64,000 nucleotides of DNA from Cylindrodendrum hubeiense. Lineage: Eukaryota; Ascomycota; Sordariomycetes; Hypocreales; Nectriaceae. The position numbers and the translations under genes are program-made. The stretch is taken from assembly GCA_014621425.1 (NCBI GenBank), contig JAANBB010000132.1, positions 26,631 to 90,630 of the forward strand, in the 5' to 3' direction. The notes beneath the pieces are model-generated. The model was not told the DNA's origin, searched no databases, and saw only the letters and a program-made list of their open reading frames with translations. Shown piece after piece: positions 23,284-34,415 of the stretch. The stretch's first letter is position 1, and each line of letters opens with the position of its first letter.

Positions 23284-24086
23284 ACGCGGCGGCAGAGGGC
23301 CGCTTGCCGCAGAGAGTCTGTAAATCTAGGTACGGTAGCGTAAGGAAGGGAAGGCGGTCTCAATGGCGATGTAAAATGGTGATCGCACAGGATTAGGGAC
23401 TTTGAGGAGTTTTTTTCTTTTCTTTTTTTTCCGGCTTGCTTGCTCTTTTTTTTTCTTGCTTGCGTTGCTTGCCGCAGCCTGTAATGTACGAGGCGTTGAG
23501 ATGTACGAGAACTATTTGGGACTTGGCGTTGCTTTTCTCTAGAGGCCGCCAGAGGGAAACAGAAAGAACCACCAAAAATACAGGATTATTAGACGCCAAT
23601 TCGCATTCGCATATCCACGTCCCCGTCTCACGTCCCCGTCCCACGTCCACGTCCCACGTCCACCATTATGCAGTCACTTACACATCGCTGGCTGGCGCCG
23701 TTTCCAAACCCGAACACGAAAACGAAACGCGTGTCTGGCTGGCGCAAATTAAGCCAAGTCTGATGGCCGTCTCCATAAGTCAATGGGCGGGCCGGGTAAT
23801 TGTCGTTCATCTCCTGCATCGCATCGCATCACCCGGGAGTCGCGGAGCCGAGCGGTGAGACTCGGCAGTTACCATTCAGGGTCCCCCGACGAATCTCCGC
23901 CGCGGACGCCCTCAACATAATTACCGTCTAAGACGCGCCCGTCGGCTTTTCTTTTCTGTATCCCTTTCGTACTGCATCGGTCTGCGCCAATTGACCCGGG
24001 ATCGACGTCGCGCTTCTCGCAGTACACTTACCTTTTTAATATTCGACTTGTTCCTTTTCAGTCCTTCCCTCTAGACACCAATCGCG
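23284..24086. other. Promoter region of ERG2 and 3' flank of IES1
   Basis: The left end holds T-rich stretches (23410-23465), probably the IES1 3' region. A 13-bp tandem array at 23615-23663 follows (separate entry). The last 80 bases are CT-rich leader sequence of ERG2. No extra gene is supported. Confidence 0.55.
23615..23663 (+). repeat. 13-bp tandem repeat with CACGTCC cores upstream of ERG2
   Basis: About four copies of a unit close to CACGTCCCCGTCC lie 425-470 bases before the ERG2 start codon, the last ones reading CACGTCCACGTCC. CACGT cores resemble half of the E-box recognised by bHLH regulators such as SREBP-type sterol factors. That link is only a suggestion. Confidence 0.65.
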
Positions 24087-24889
24087 ATGCCGAAGTCCGA
24101 CAGCGCCCCCGCGGGCATCAGCCGGCTCCTGGCCATTCTGGCCGTGATGACCGGCCTCCTGGCGTCAGTCTTCTACGTCCTGGAGCAGAACCTTGACAAG
24201 TTCTACATCTTCGAGCTCGACCACTTGGACGATGTATCGAAGCGTGCGCTCGCCGAGCACGGCAACAACACCCGAGCTGTCGTGCAGTACATCACCTCGG
24301 AGCTTCACGAGAAGCACCCTGCCCACATCAACCTCCACGAGGAGTGGGTTTTCAACAACGCCGGTGGTGCCATGGGCGCCATGTACATCATCCATGCCAG
24401 TAAGAACCTCTTGTAGCGCTGTTGGACAATTCCAAGATGCTAACATGTCTCCAGGTGTGACTGAGTATCTCATCATCTTCGGTTCGCGCCCCTTGAATCC
24501 CATGCTCCTCACTCGAGGGAGACAGGATTTCGTCGCTAACAATACAAACAGGAACCGCAATTGGCACCGAAGGTCACTCTGGCCGCCACACAGCCGACGA
24601 CTACTTCCACATCCTGTCCGGAACGCAGCTCGCGTATGTGCCCGGTTCGTACGAGGCCGAGGTCTACCCTGCTGGCAGCATCCACCACCTGCACCGCGGC
24701 GACGTCAAGCAGTATAAGATGCCCGAGGGCTGCTTCGCCATGGAGTATGCTCGTGGATGGATCCCTCCCATGCTGTTCTTCGGCTTCGCGGACGGTCTGT
24801 CGAGCACTCTGGACTTCCCCACGCTGTGGCACACCACTCGCATCACTGGACGTGAGATGATTGCCAATCTGCTGAAGGCGAAGCTGTAA
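24087..24889 (+). CDS. ERG2: C-8 sterol isomerase Erg2, 225 aa
   Basis: Three exons (24087-24399, 24455-24481, 24552-24889). The middle exon is only 27 bases, but it restores the conserved join [29 protein letters not shown]. The enzyme moves the B-ring double bond of sterols from C8 to C7 in ergosterol synthesis at the ER (family knowledge; the target of morpholine fungicides and related to the mammalian sigma-1 receptor). An N-terminal membrane span is seen at about residues 11-36 (LLAILAVMTGLLASVFYVL). The cupin-like barrel contains HTADDYFHILSG, EVYPAGSIHHLHRGDVKQY, and MEYARGWIPPMLFFGFADGL. Its length equals that of other fungal Erg2 proteins. It has its own promoter and is not in an operon-like arrangement. 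Confidence 0.95.
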
Positions 24890-27800
24890 GCAATGGATGT
24901 CAAGGAGTGAGGAGGAGATACAATCATCGAGGGTGCGACTGAATAGAGCGCTTTTCGGAATCGGCCGGCCAAGTAGTGAGTGAATGGGTTGAATGAATGG
25001 GTTGTCTAGGTCACCTAGTTCAGACATTCATACATTCATACACACTTGCCATGCCATCAAGGCCGCCATGTGTATAGTGTACGATAATGTACATAGAGGA
25101 TCAGCAAGAGAGATGGAGACCACTTTAGACAGGGCCAACAATGGATACCACATTGGCGGATGAAATGACATTTGCACCGCCACATATGGACGGGATCACG
25201 CCAGCAGAATATTCCGAGCTCCCTTGTTTGGAATGCCGCTTGCTTATCGCATGTTAGTCACTCAATGTGCCAAGCCGTCGGGCTCAATACGAGGGCTTGG
25301 CTGCACGATTAAGCTTAAGTTTGACGGTAAACTGCCAGGTGATGGATGAACCTTACTTGGAGCACATAATGCCTCTGCATTGTCACCTGTCTTTAGATGC
25401 AGATCTATCATCAAGGGTGCGTCTCGAAGTTTACGGCATCTGGAACCGAGGTGGTTTGTCTCATCTTGCCTGTGGGGTTGATGCTGATAGCTCCACCTGT
25501 GTTGGCTGATCGGGAACTTGATATTCAAGCGATTTGAAGAGAAGGCAGACAATGCCAACTCGGAGAGAGAGTAGCTTAGAGAGTGGTAGTCGTGCAATCG
25601 ACGTATCAAAAACGCCCGTCGGATGACCACTTGAGTGATGATGGTTGACCTGAGCGAATGTCATCGGGAACCGCCACAATGCGTTCGTCTTCCAGTCCGA
25701 CGTTACCCGTTGGTACGCGCAATGCATGATGATTGTTCGGTTGACAGGTACGGGTGAAATCCGAACCGAAATGCTGGCAAGTCGTGGCCAGGGAAGAAGC
25801 GAAGTTGAGACGGCAGGGGTTCGCTTGGGACGAGAGACAAGATACGATCGTCCAGGCCAGCAGATCGACAACAAGACAGCCGATTCGGAATTGCACTGTC
25901 AGCATCCAATCCCACCGCGAGCGAATTTGTACATGATGCGAATTATTCGTATCGATTGACTGGTCAGACACATGAGAGGGTGCCAACCCCTGTCAGCAAC
26001 TCTGGAGGGGGAAGCTTAAAGAATAATATGTAAGGTGGTAAGAAAGGATCATGGCGGTTGGAGTTGTCTGGCGCAGATGTGATTAGGCGGGATTAGGAAG
26101 GTGGCGCTGCGGTGTAGGGCACGGGGCTTGACTTGGCAGGGAACTGCGAGCGCTATCTCCCCACACTGCCGACGCACTACGTAGAGTACGTACGCAAGCG
26201 CTGTTGTTTATGCCAACGTCTGTCCATCTCGCGGGTCGGCGGCAATGGTTCTGGGGAGAGGAGATGCTGCTTGGTGTTGTTGTTTGGTGTTTGGTGTTTG
26301 CTTCGAGTGCAAGGATAAGGCGAGTGAGTCCTGCGTCTCGGAAGTTGTCATGATGTTCGGCTGCTTGCCGTGTGACGGCTGGCAAGACACATGTCGCTCG
26401 AGGTACGAAGCAGCATCACCCACCGATTAGAAGCCACGGAATCAGCAGATTGCCGCTCAACGGGCCCTGCTCTCCATGTCCGTCTCTCTTGCGCCGTCGT
26501 CCCCTGTCCAGCCGGCATGGCCAAGACCTGGCCAAGACGAGGCCTAGTCCGCGCGGCCGCCTCCCGCGACGCGCCTCTGCCACTCGGCCACACCCTCGGA
26601 ACATTGGCGCATGCATTGGCGTCTTGGGCTTCCTTATCGTGGTCGCCTTCCCGCACCGATGCGCGACACACGACTGGCAGCGTTGCAACGTTGCCGGAAC
26701 TTTTGATTTGGGGCTTCGCTTCACCATACGATGATTGCCGCTGCCCTGTTACCCTGCCCTGCTATCCTGCCCTGTCCTCCCTTGCCTCCTCGCTTGTATC
26801 CATCACCAGATCCTTTCGAGAGGGGGTTCTGGACATCCGCGTTGCTTCTGGTTCGCTGCCGCGTCTTGGCCATGGCAACACACGACTTGGATGTGGCAAC
26901 GATCGTCGAGATGGTCTTGCAGTTGAGGGGGTAGATAAGCCGCACCCTCTGCTCAGCCTTAGTAGTTGAGGAACTTCTGGAAGCATTGGCAAGCCCTAAA
27001 AGGGAATGGGGTGAGGGGGCATTTGCATGCCAAGTGCGAAGTATGTACGGCAAACGGAGCATCATGCCTCATCTGACGTGGAGTTACCAAGTAAGGGTCC
27101 TCGCAAGAACGGGGCGAGAAGCAGGGAGCCGGTCCTCTCAATGGTCCGATCTTCATCCCAAGGATCAAGCCAACACGGTCGATACACCCTCCCGTCAACG
27201 TCCCACCTCAATGAACCAATTGTCCTTGCCGATGTGGTTATCCCACGGACGCGAAACCACCCGGTGCTACCCCAGCAGCCTCTCAAGGGCCACCGACGCC
27301 CGCAGCAATCTTGTTGATGATGGAAGAAGCTGCAGATATGCCATAATTGGAATGAACATGGGGGTTGAAAGAGCGAATGATCGAGTCTGCGAAGATGGAG
27401 AATCCAAGCTGCTTACCTTGCGTACCTCCAGTCCTGGTAACAACCCACTGCCAAGCATCTAGCAGCTGTAAGTGTCTGCCCTATGTTAACCGTTGAGGAA
27501 GGAGCTCTCGTTACGGCGTAGTTCGTACCCTTTCTGCCGTCCCTGCTAAGCTCCAAGATCTTCCATCGACCGCTTAGACCAGTCGGAGCTTGCCATTTTG
27601 CCTCATCACGAGCATCTGATATCTGTATGACCTTTTGCGTGCCCAGCCCGACCTTCTTCTTTCACTCTAATCCTTGCTGCTGTGATACGCCCCCTCCAGC
27701 TCCCAAGCTCCCAAGCTTCCAATCCTTGTGAATGTCATGGGCCCTGCTCCTAGTCGTAGTGCATGCTTTCGGCCCTCGACTGTTTTGGTGTGATCGCTGA

Positions 27801-27975
27801 TTCCTCAATCGGGCCAACCTCCCGCCGGGTCTCAGTTATAAAGACGGGTCCCGGATCACGCCTGCAGCTGCTTCTCGCCTCTTGAACTTGCCAGTCCCGA
27901 GTCTGTGGCACCTAGCCCAATCAAGCACTACATCGTTGTCGTGGAATAATTGTTAGCAAAGAAGAACCATTGACA
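24890..27975. other. 3.1-kb region without recognised genes
   Basis: The first part is the 3' flank of ERG2, and the last 200 bases are the PTR2 promoter. Between them several long open frames exist on both strands (for example around 26390-26970), but none has a family signature, intron pattern or codon structure I would defend. Short direct repeats occur, such as TTTGGTG units at 26280-26300 and CCTGCCCTG units at 26750-26775. Confidence 0.5.
27837..27842 (+). promoter_or_regulatory. TATA box of the PTR2-type gene
   Basis: A TATAAA hexamer stands 134 bases before the ATG at 27976, leaving room for a leader of about 100 bases. Confidence 0.4.
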
Positions 27976-30020
27976 ATGTCGCCTCCCGGTGACGTGACCG
28001 ACTCAATCGCCGGAGCTGAGCTGCGTGCTGAGCTCGTTGACGAGAAGAGAGCCTCCATCTCTGCGGAGCCTGCCATCACCGAGATAGCTCCTCGCAAGAA
28101 TGCCTTCCATATCGCCGACACGAGCGGCCTGGAGCTTCCCAGTGATGCAGATATGCGCACCCTGAGACGAGTCCCGAACCACATCCCTCTCAAGCTCTTC
28201 ACCATTGCCTTTATCGAACTGTGCGAGCGTTTCTCATACTATGGTTGCACCGTCGTGTGTAAGTTTCCATACCATAGCCCTTTCAGCCATTGAGCCATGA
28301 GCAATGCTGACCACTCTCCTAGTCACCAACTTCATCCAGCAGCCCCTCCCCGAGGGATCCACCACAGGTGCCATGGTCATCGATGGTGATCAGCCCGGTG
28401 CCCTTGGAATGGGTCAGAGAGCCTCGACCGGTCTCACCACCTTCAATCAGTTCTGGCAGTACTTTATGCCGCTTGCCGGTGCGTACGTCGCTGATCAGTA
28501 CTGGGGACGTTACAAGACCATCAACTATGCCTTGGGCATTGACATCATCGGCCACATCATTCTGATCATTTCTGCTGTTCCACCCGTCATTAAGAATAGT
28601 GATGGTTCCCTGGGTGCCATGGTTATTGCCATCCTCGTCATTGGCTTCGGTACCGGCGGTTTCAAGCCCAATGTCAACCCGCTCATCGTAGAACAGCTTG
28701 GGGAACAATTCATGCATATCAAGACACTAAAGTCGGGTGAGCGTGTCATTGTTGACCCTGCTGTCACCATCGAGCGAATTTATAACTGGTTCTACTTCTG
28801 CATCAACGTTGGCGCCCTTATCGGCCAACTTGCGATGGTATGCTCAATTGAATCCGCGAAATTCCAGAATATTGCTAATTTCTCTTAACAGGTCTACGCT
28901 GAGAAATATGTCGGATTCTGGCTCTCTTATACTCTTCCCACTATCATGCTGTGCATATGCCCGTTGATCATGTGGTGGGGACGCGACAAGTACGAGAAGC
29001 GGCCACCGGGTGGCTCTCTCATTAAGCCAGCACTACAGACTTGGTTCCTCGCCCAAAAAGGCCGCTGGTCCATCAATCCGTTCCAAACTTGGAAGAACAT
29101 GCACGATGGCACTTTCTGGGATAATGTGAAGCCGTCTAACTTCACCGACGAGACTCGACCCAAGTGGATGAACTTTGATGACGCCTGGGTCGACGAGCTG
29201 AGACGTGGATTTGCTGCCTGCGCTGTCTTCTGCTGGTATCCAATCTTCTGGCTTTGCTACAACCAGAGTAAGTGTAACAGAATAAACACGGTATATGTCA
29301 AGACCGCTAACCAGTCTTATAGTCAACAACAATCTCATCTCTCAAGCCGCGACGATGGAGCTTCATGGAGTCCCCAACGACGTTCTATCCAACTTGAACC
29401 CCTTCGCTCTTCTCATCTTCATCCCACTCAACGACTTCTTCATTTATCCCGCCCTTCGAAAGGCAGGTATTAAATTCACGCCCATCAAGAAGATCACAGC
29501 TGGCTTCTTTGTGGGTTGTGCTGCCATGATCTGGGCGGCTGTAATCCAATATTACATCTACCAGAAGTCCGAGTGTGGTAACCATGCATCCGGGGAGATC
29601 TGGAGCGAGGAGGAAGGAGAGATGGTCACTTGTGCCGCAGCCCCTATCAATGTCTGGGCCCAGACTGGATCATATGTCCTCATTGCCCTCGCCGAGGTCT
29701 TTGCCTCCATCACCTCTCTCGAGTATGCCTTTTCCAAGGCCCCCAAGAACATGCGGTCGATGGTACAGGCTGTTTCACTCTTCATGACTGCCTTCTCATC
29801 CGCTCTTGGCCAGGCCCTGGTGGGTCTTGCGGCCGATCCCCTTCTGGTCTGGAACTACGGCGTCGTCGCAATTCTCGCCTTCATCGCAGGAACCTGCTTC
29901 TGGTTTCAGTTTAAGGACTTGGACATACATGAGGATGACTTAAATAACCTCCCTGAGGGTCGTGCGGGCGTCACAGCTGATGAGGAGAATCGGTATGAGC
30001 TGAAGGGCGCCCAAAACTAG
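27976..30020 (+). CDS. PTR2: Proton-coupled oligopeptide transporter, PTR2 family, 623 aa
   Basis: Four exons (27976-28258, 28323-28837, 28892-29267, 29323-30020). POT/PTR transporters import di- and tripeptides with protons across the plasma membrane. Signatures: the ELCERFSYYG block at the first span, FTNFIQQPLPEGS, the PTR2 motif AGAYVADQYWGRYKTI, FGTGGFKPNVNPLI, and the second motif IYNWFYFCINVGALIGQ. About twelve membrane spans are expected, with a long loop between spans 6 and 7 (GRWSINPFQTWKNMHDGTFW). A soluble N-terminus of about 70 residues is likely regulatory. The chosen ATG is the first in frame; MSPPGDVTDS is the N-terminus. The C-terminal tail (NNLPEGRAGVTADEENRYEL) recurs in a stray fragment 4.3 kb downstream. 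Nitrogen regulation is usual for this family but is not shown here. Confidence 0.95.
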
Positions 30021-30815
30021 GGGGTGGTTGGGGTATATTGATGGAAATCAAGCACTACCTAAATCATTTAGCCAAGTGTTATGGTCTTATCTATTTATTT
30101 ATTTAGCATACAACATCCTAATTATTTATCTTAGTCCATAAAACTCTACACTTGTCTATGGAAGGGGGTTGGTTGCTCAGGAGTGGAAACCTGACTGGAC
30201 ATTCGCTCATCCTTTCCGCATCGTGCGCTCTTCCCTCGCTCCTCTTGTTGCAGTACTCCTTTAAGGGTTAATCCAAGGATTTGTTAGGCTTTGCTTTCAG
30301 AGTCTCTTTCGCCGCAGTTGGGTCGGCTTCTCGCCGATCCCGGGGGGTGCGGTTCTGCGGCCGTGGCTGCCGGCCCGGACCCGGGCCCGGGACCCAGTTT
30401 TCTCCGGCCATGGTGGTGTCGTCGCGCCGGACGTCTGTTATGGTCGTATATAAATACAGCATGTACCTCTAACTTCCCTCTCTAACACCTAGCCGCTGTA
30501 GGGCTGTTAAACTCTGGCCAGCTGCCTTTATCGAATCTTTCCTGTTAGTTGAGTTGCATTGTGCTCGACTCATGAAATGCGGGAGTGTCAATTACATAGT
30601 AGGGAGGCGAGAGATATCAAGGAGGTCATCGAGGTACCTGCAAGAATGCGCTCACATAGCGATGCTCTAATGGTTGGGCACGTTGTTAGAACCACGCGTT
30701 GTTGCATTGTCATATTTTTCCTTCACGTTAGACATTAGCCGTTACAATATTGCAATACACGGGGAACTCCTTTTTATGTAAATGGCGCAGTCGGTAAATC
30801 CAACAACTTTTTATA

Positions 30816-31007
30816 TTACGAAGCCAATCCCCCACTTGCGGCCGCAAGCCCCGAGTTGGCCATTTCGTTGTGGTCCTGGGGTGCGTCAGGCGGGCCGTCG
30901 TGGTAGGGTGCGCCGGGTGCGTCGGGCGGGCCATCATAGTAGGTGGAGAGGCGGTTGGTTCGACTCTGTTGACCAGGACGGCTTTTGTGCCAGGGCACTG
31001 GAAACAT
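30816..31007 (-). CDS. Small open frame with Asp-Gly-Pro-Pro repeats, 63 aa
   Basis: The frame reads MFPVPWHKSRPGQQSRTNRL, then TYYDGPPDAPGAPYHDGPPD, and ends ANSGLAAASGGLAS. The (Y)(H)DGPPDAP unit is repeated. The same unit and the following Q(D/N)(H/R)NxMA segment occur on the opposite strand at 32255-32335. At DNA level 30858-30935 matches 32255-32335 at about 66 of 78 aligned bases with one three-base gap, counted by eye. A gap of exactly three suggests past selection for reading frame. Whether this copy is expressed is unknown. It could be the last exon of a longer gene or a fragment of one. Confidence 0.3.
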   Translation of the reverse strand: MFPVPWHKSRPGQQSRTNRLSTYYDGPPDAPGAPYHDGPPDAPQDHNEMANSGLAAASGGLAS

Positions 31008-32020
31008 TTGTACAAGAAGAAGGTTGCCGAGAAGAAGTCTCTCGAAGCATCGGCGTCCAGCTAATTACCCAATATGAATATCAAGGTTACGAATATCCGT
31101 GCAAGCAGATGAATATAAGTCCCTTTCTTTCTTGTCCCTCACCCGTTCGATAGTTGTGGCCAACCTGAGAAGTCTTGGCCCAGTGGACTTGTGTGGAGGC
31201 GTCAGCCGACATTTGTAGGCTGATCCAGGACGATAACTGGCACATTCTCTTGGTGTTCTGGGTCAGTAACTGGGCTCATTGCGATATGGCTCCAGCCAAA
31301 CGAAGACCAGCCAAACACTGATAATTGAAGGGGTATCTCACTAACTCTGCTCTACAGTAGATACTATACCTACCTTTCATTCTCTACCTTGGCATGCCTC
31401 GTGTTGGATGAGTCAAGTAACTTCAACCCTGAATCCGCTGTCTACCACTATTTGCGAGTCCTGCAATGCCCCGATGTGACACACGACGCAACAGAGAGCC
31501 CTGACTTCACGCTCCTAGTCGAGGTCAGCGATGGGTAGATGAAAGCAACCGGGGCGAAGGTGTGTTCAACGCTGAGGGCCCCTAAGGCAGCCAGGATGGC
31601 AGTGATCACGGAACCAGTACGCTGATCAATTCCTTCCGTCCAAAGTTAGGCAGCAAGCGCAAATCCAAGTCCCAAACGGAAAGAAGTGTGCGAGTCTCAT
31701 GACCTTTGCCAGGTACACCTACCTACCTTACAGGAAGAGTCCTGAAAATCAGTTGCTCGCAGCTGCCCACAGCTGCTGAGGCAACCACAACTACATAAGA
31801 GCAGATCCATGCCAGCAGCTCGCTTCTTCTCCCTTCACCAACCCTCATAAGCCCACCTACTCATCATCATCAACCACACTGTAACGGTCTGTTCTTTGCA
31901 AATTCCACAATCCCTATCATCAGTTCGACCAGGGTAAGTCAACAAGCAATTCAAACAAAGCGATATTCCCACATCTGTGAACCTAACACGCCTTCAGGTC
32001 TCCTCATCTTGTCATCGCCA

Positions 32021-32465
32021 TGGTGTTGGTCGGACGGGACCCTGTCCCGGCGCCAGATGAGGGTTCTGGCGGCGGCCGACGCAACACACCACCGCAATGG
32101 CCAGCCCGGCACCCTACAACCATGATAACCAGCCGGCACACCCTACTACCACAACGACCTGCGCGGCGCATCCTGCCATGACGGCCCGCCAGACACACCC
32201 ACGATGGCCCGCCAAACACGCCTTCATAATGGCCCGCGCGGCGCACCCTACCAAGACGGCCCGCCAGGGGCACCCAGCGCACCCCAATACCACAATGGAC
32301 CGCCTGACGCACCCCAGAACCGCAATGGAATGGCCACTCTGATGGAAGCGTTCAGCGAAGGGAGAAACTCGCACCTACGACAATGGCCCGTCTGGCGCAC
32401 CCCATAATGGCCCGCCAGACGCACCCTACTATCACAATGGCCCGCCCGGCACACATGCAGGTTGC
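32021..32465 (+). pseudogene. Broken Gly-Pro-Pro repeat protein gene
   Basis: An ATG at 32021 follows what looks like a promoter, a C/T/A-rich leader and a leader intron (about 31935-31998, GTAAGT...TTCAG). Downstream, units of eight to ten codons encode variants of YHNGPPGAP: HDGPPDTP, HNGPRGAP, YQDGPPGAP, YHNGPPDAPQNRNGMA, YDNGPSGAP, HNGPPDAPYYHNGPPG. Stops and one- or two-base shifts separate groups of units, so no single frame reads through. The frame from the ATG itself soon stops. The pattern fits a decayed gene for a collagen-like, proline-rich protein. Hidden introns joining the units cannot be fully excluded. Confidence 0.4.
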
Positions 32466-33962
32466 TATCCACACGCAGATACAATATTAGCACCTAAAGA
32501 TTGGCCCTTAACCTAACGGCAACTCTCTAATATTAGGGAATAAACATGTAGTATTAGGATAAATATATGCCAATAATTAGCCTTCCTGGATTTCCCCTGC
32601 TCAAATGTCATATTCTGTACGTTGCTGGTAATTTTTTTTTTTGAAACAGCTGTACACGGATGTGTGCGAATAGCAATACGCATGATTCATTCGGTCATCT
32701 CACTTCCGTCTGTTGACGCATGGCACCATGCAAAGCCATGGCTGCACATCCCTAAACAGTTTTTAGTATTGATCTAGCAGAAGACAACTCGGGAATGCAT
32801 GTGCGATTAACACCCAGGTGCCCCTAGTTGTGCTCAACAGCATCGTACGAGTGTATGGAACCCGACTTGGATAATAGGCTGCGCAAGGCAAAGCGACCAG
32901 TAAACAGATTGTTCGATGATACTCGAGGAATTCCTTCACGGTGATGAGCTGTTCACATAAGCTATGAATGATCATATTGAGATGGCTCCTGTACAGCTAG
33001 TACAATGCCAGTCTATGGATTAAGAATCCAACAGTAGGTGTGCGTTACATTAGCTAGCTGGCGGCAGCCTAGTCCTTCTTGCAGACCTCACATTCCCCCC
33101 CCTACCCCTTTTAACCTTACACATCACAACCCTCGCCTTCCAAGCCCTCTTCAACTCACTCACTGGCCTCCTCAAGCCTCAAGGCTTCGTCGCCTCTTCA
33201 GGCCCCAAGACTCCATCGGCTTCCTCCCTCGACTTTTTTACTCGCCTCTTCAAGCCCCAAGACTCCATCGTCTTTCTAGGCACCGTAAGAACCCATCGCC
33301 TTTCAGGCCCAAACCCCTACCTCTCTTTTTTAAGCCCCGAAGCTCTTCTTCCTATCGTTTCCATTGTTTCAGTCGTATTTATCAACGTTAATACCATCGT
33401 CCAATTTCCACAAGATCCCCGTGGGTGTTAATTCGCGCTCTCTCTGCTTTTCTCAACTCCGATATGAGGGCTCTATCGGTTTTCTCGTGTGATGGAATCT
33501 CTGTGACGGAATTCTCCTCGTCACCAGGCCACAGCTCCAACTGTGGCAACTTCACTCAATTTCCCTGTATCCCCCTAGCATGGTAGACCAAGCCGCGGTC
33601 CCTCGGTCGACTTGAGCTTGCTGATATCGAGCTACCAGACTAAATATGCCCTCGTTACCCGTGCCAATGATACGGCTCGCCGGGTTGCAGGCATCATATA
33701 TGCTTCTTTAATCGTGAGATTCTAGCGATTGAGGACAGTATTGAGGCCTCCTCGCGGTGACCTTGCTTGGCCAGCTATTGAGTGGATCTTAAGTCGTCTA
33801 CGCAAATACATACCTCGTTCTTGATGATCAAGACATGTTGACAGCATTCGGCATTGAGTAACACGGCGTTTGATGCTAGAGGTTGATGATACTAATAATG
33901 TATATCTCTCAGTTCGGACTCTCGCTACCGATATATACATCGAGAGCCGAACCATCTCGACA

Positions 33963-33996
33963 AACTCAGTCCATCACAAGGATGATGGACTGAGTT
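33963..33996. repeat. Perfect 14-bp inverted repeat with 6-base loop
   Basis: AACTCAGTCCATCA, then CAAGGA, then TGATGGACTGAGTT. The two arms are exactly complementary. It lies in gene-poor DNA about 300 bases before the PTR2 tail fragment. It could form a strong hairpin in DNA or RNA, and no gene end nearby explains it. Confidence 0.9.
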
Positions 33997-34295
33997 AGGC
34001 AGACCGGAGCTCACCCTGAAAGATGTAGCATAGAGAATCAAGGCGTCGAGTTATGATGATCTAAACTCCTTGCATCAACAGTCAGAACCCTCCCACGGAA
34101 TCGAACGCGGGCCCGACTGAATGCCGTCCTTAATAGCCGCAATCATAGAAGGTTGGAAGTACAGCATCTTCTTTAGCAACACCGAGACTTCCCCGAACAA
34201 CGCACAGCAACAAAACGCCACTAGTACGATTGCCTACGCTGTTCATGTTGGTGGTGGTATGTTTGACAACTGGCCTGCCACCGGTGGCCTCTCGT

Positions 34296-34415
34296 CCCTT
34301 TCAATTTGAGAAAAGGGATCGCGAAGAAGACTATATTAACAGTATCCCAGAAGGTCGCGTGGGCGTGACTGCTGACGAGGAGAATTGGTATGATCTGAAG
34401 GGCAACAATACCTAA
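34296..34415 (+). pseudogene. Orphan C-terminal fragment of a PTR2-type transporter
   Basis: The stretch reads PFQFEKRDREEDYINSIPEG, then RVGVTADEENWYDLKGNNT and a stop. The intact transporter at 27976-30020 ends with WFQFKDLDIHEDDLNNLPEG, then RAGVTADEENRYELKGAQN and a stop. About half the residues match, and the stop falls at the same place. Nothing upstream of 34290 matches the transporter's membrane spans, so this is the tail of a lost paralogue or a duplicated end of the nearby gene. Confidence 0.6.

Noticed and set aside
26391..26969. 192-codon plus-strand open frame between ERG2 and PTR2
   Set aside because: Composition is that of GC-rich non-coding DNA; both strands are open here and no family pattern appears.
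34090..34125. tRNA-like stretch: GGAATCGAAC resembles a reversed T arm
   Set aside because: The T stem cannot pair (two mismatches in five) and no acceptor or anticodon arm can be drawn.
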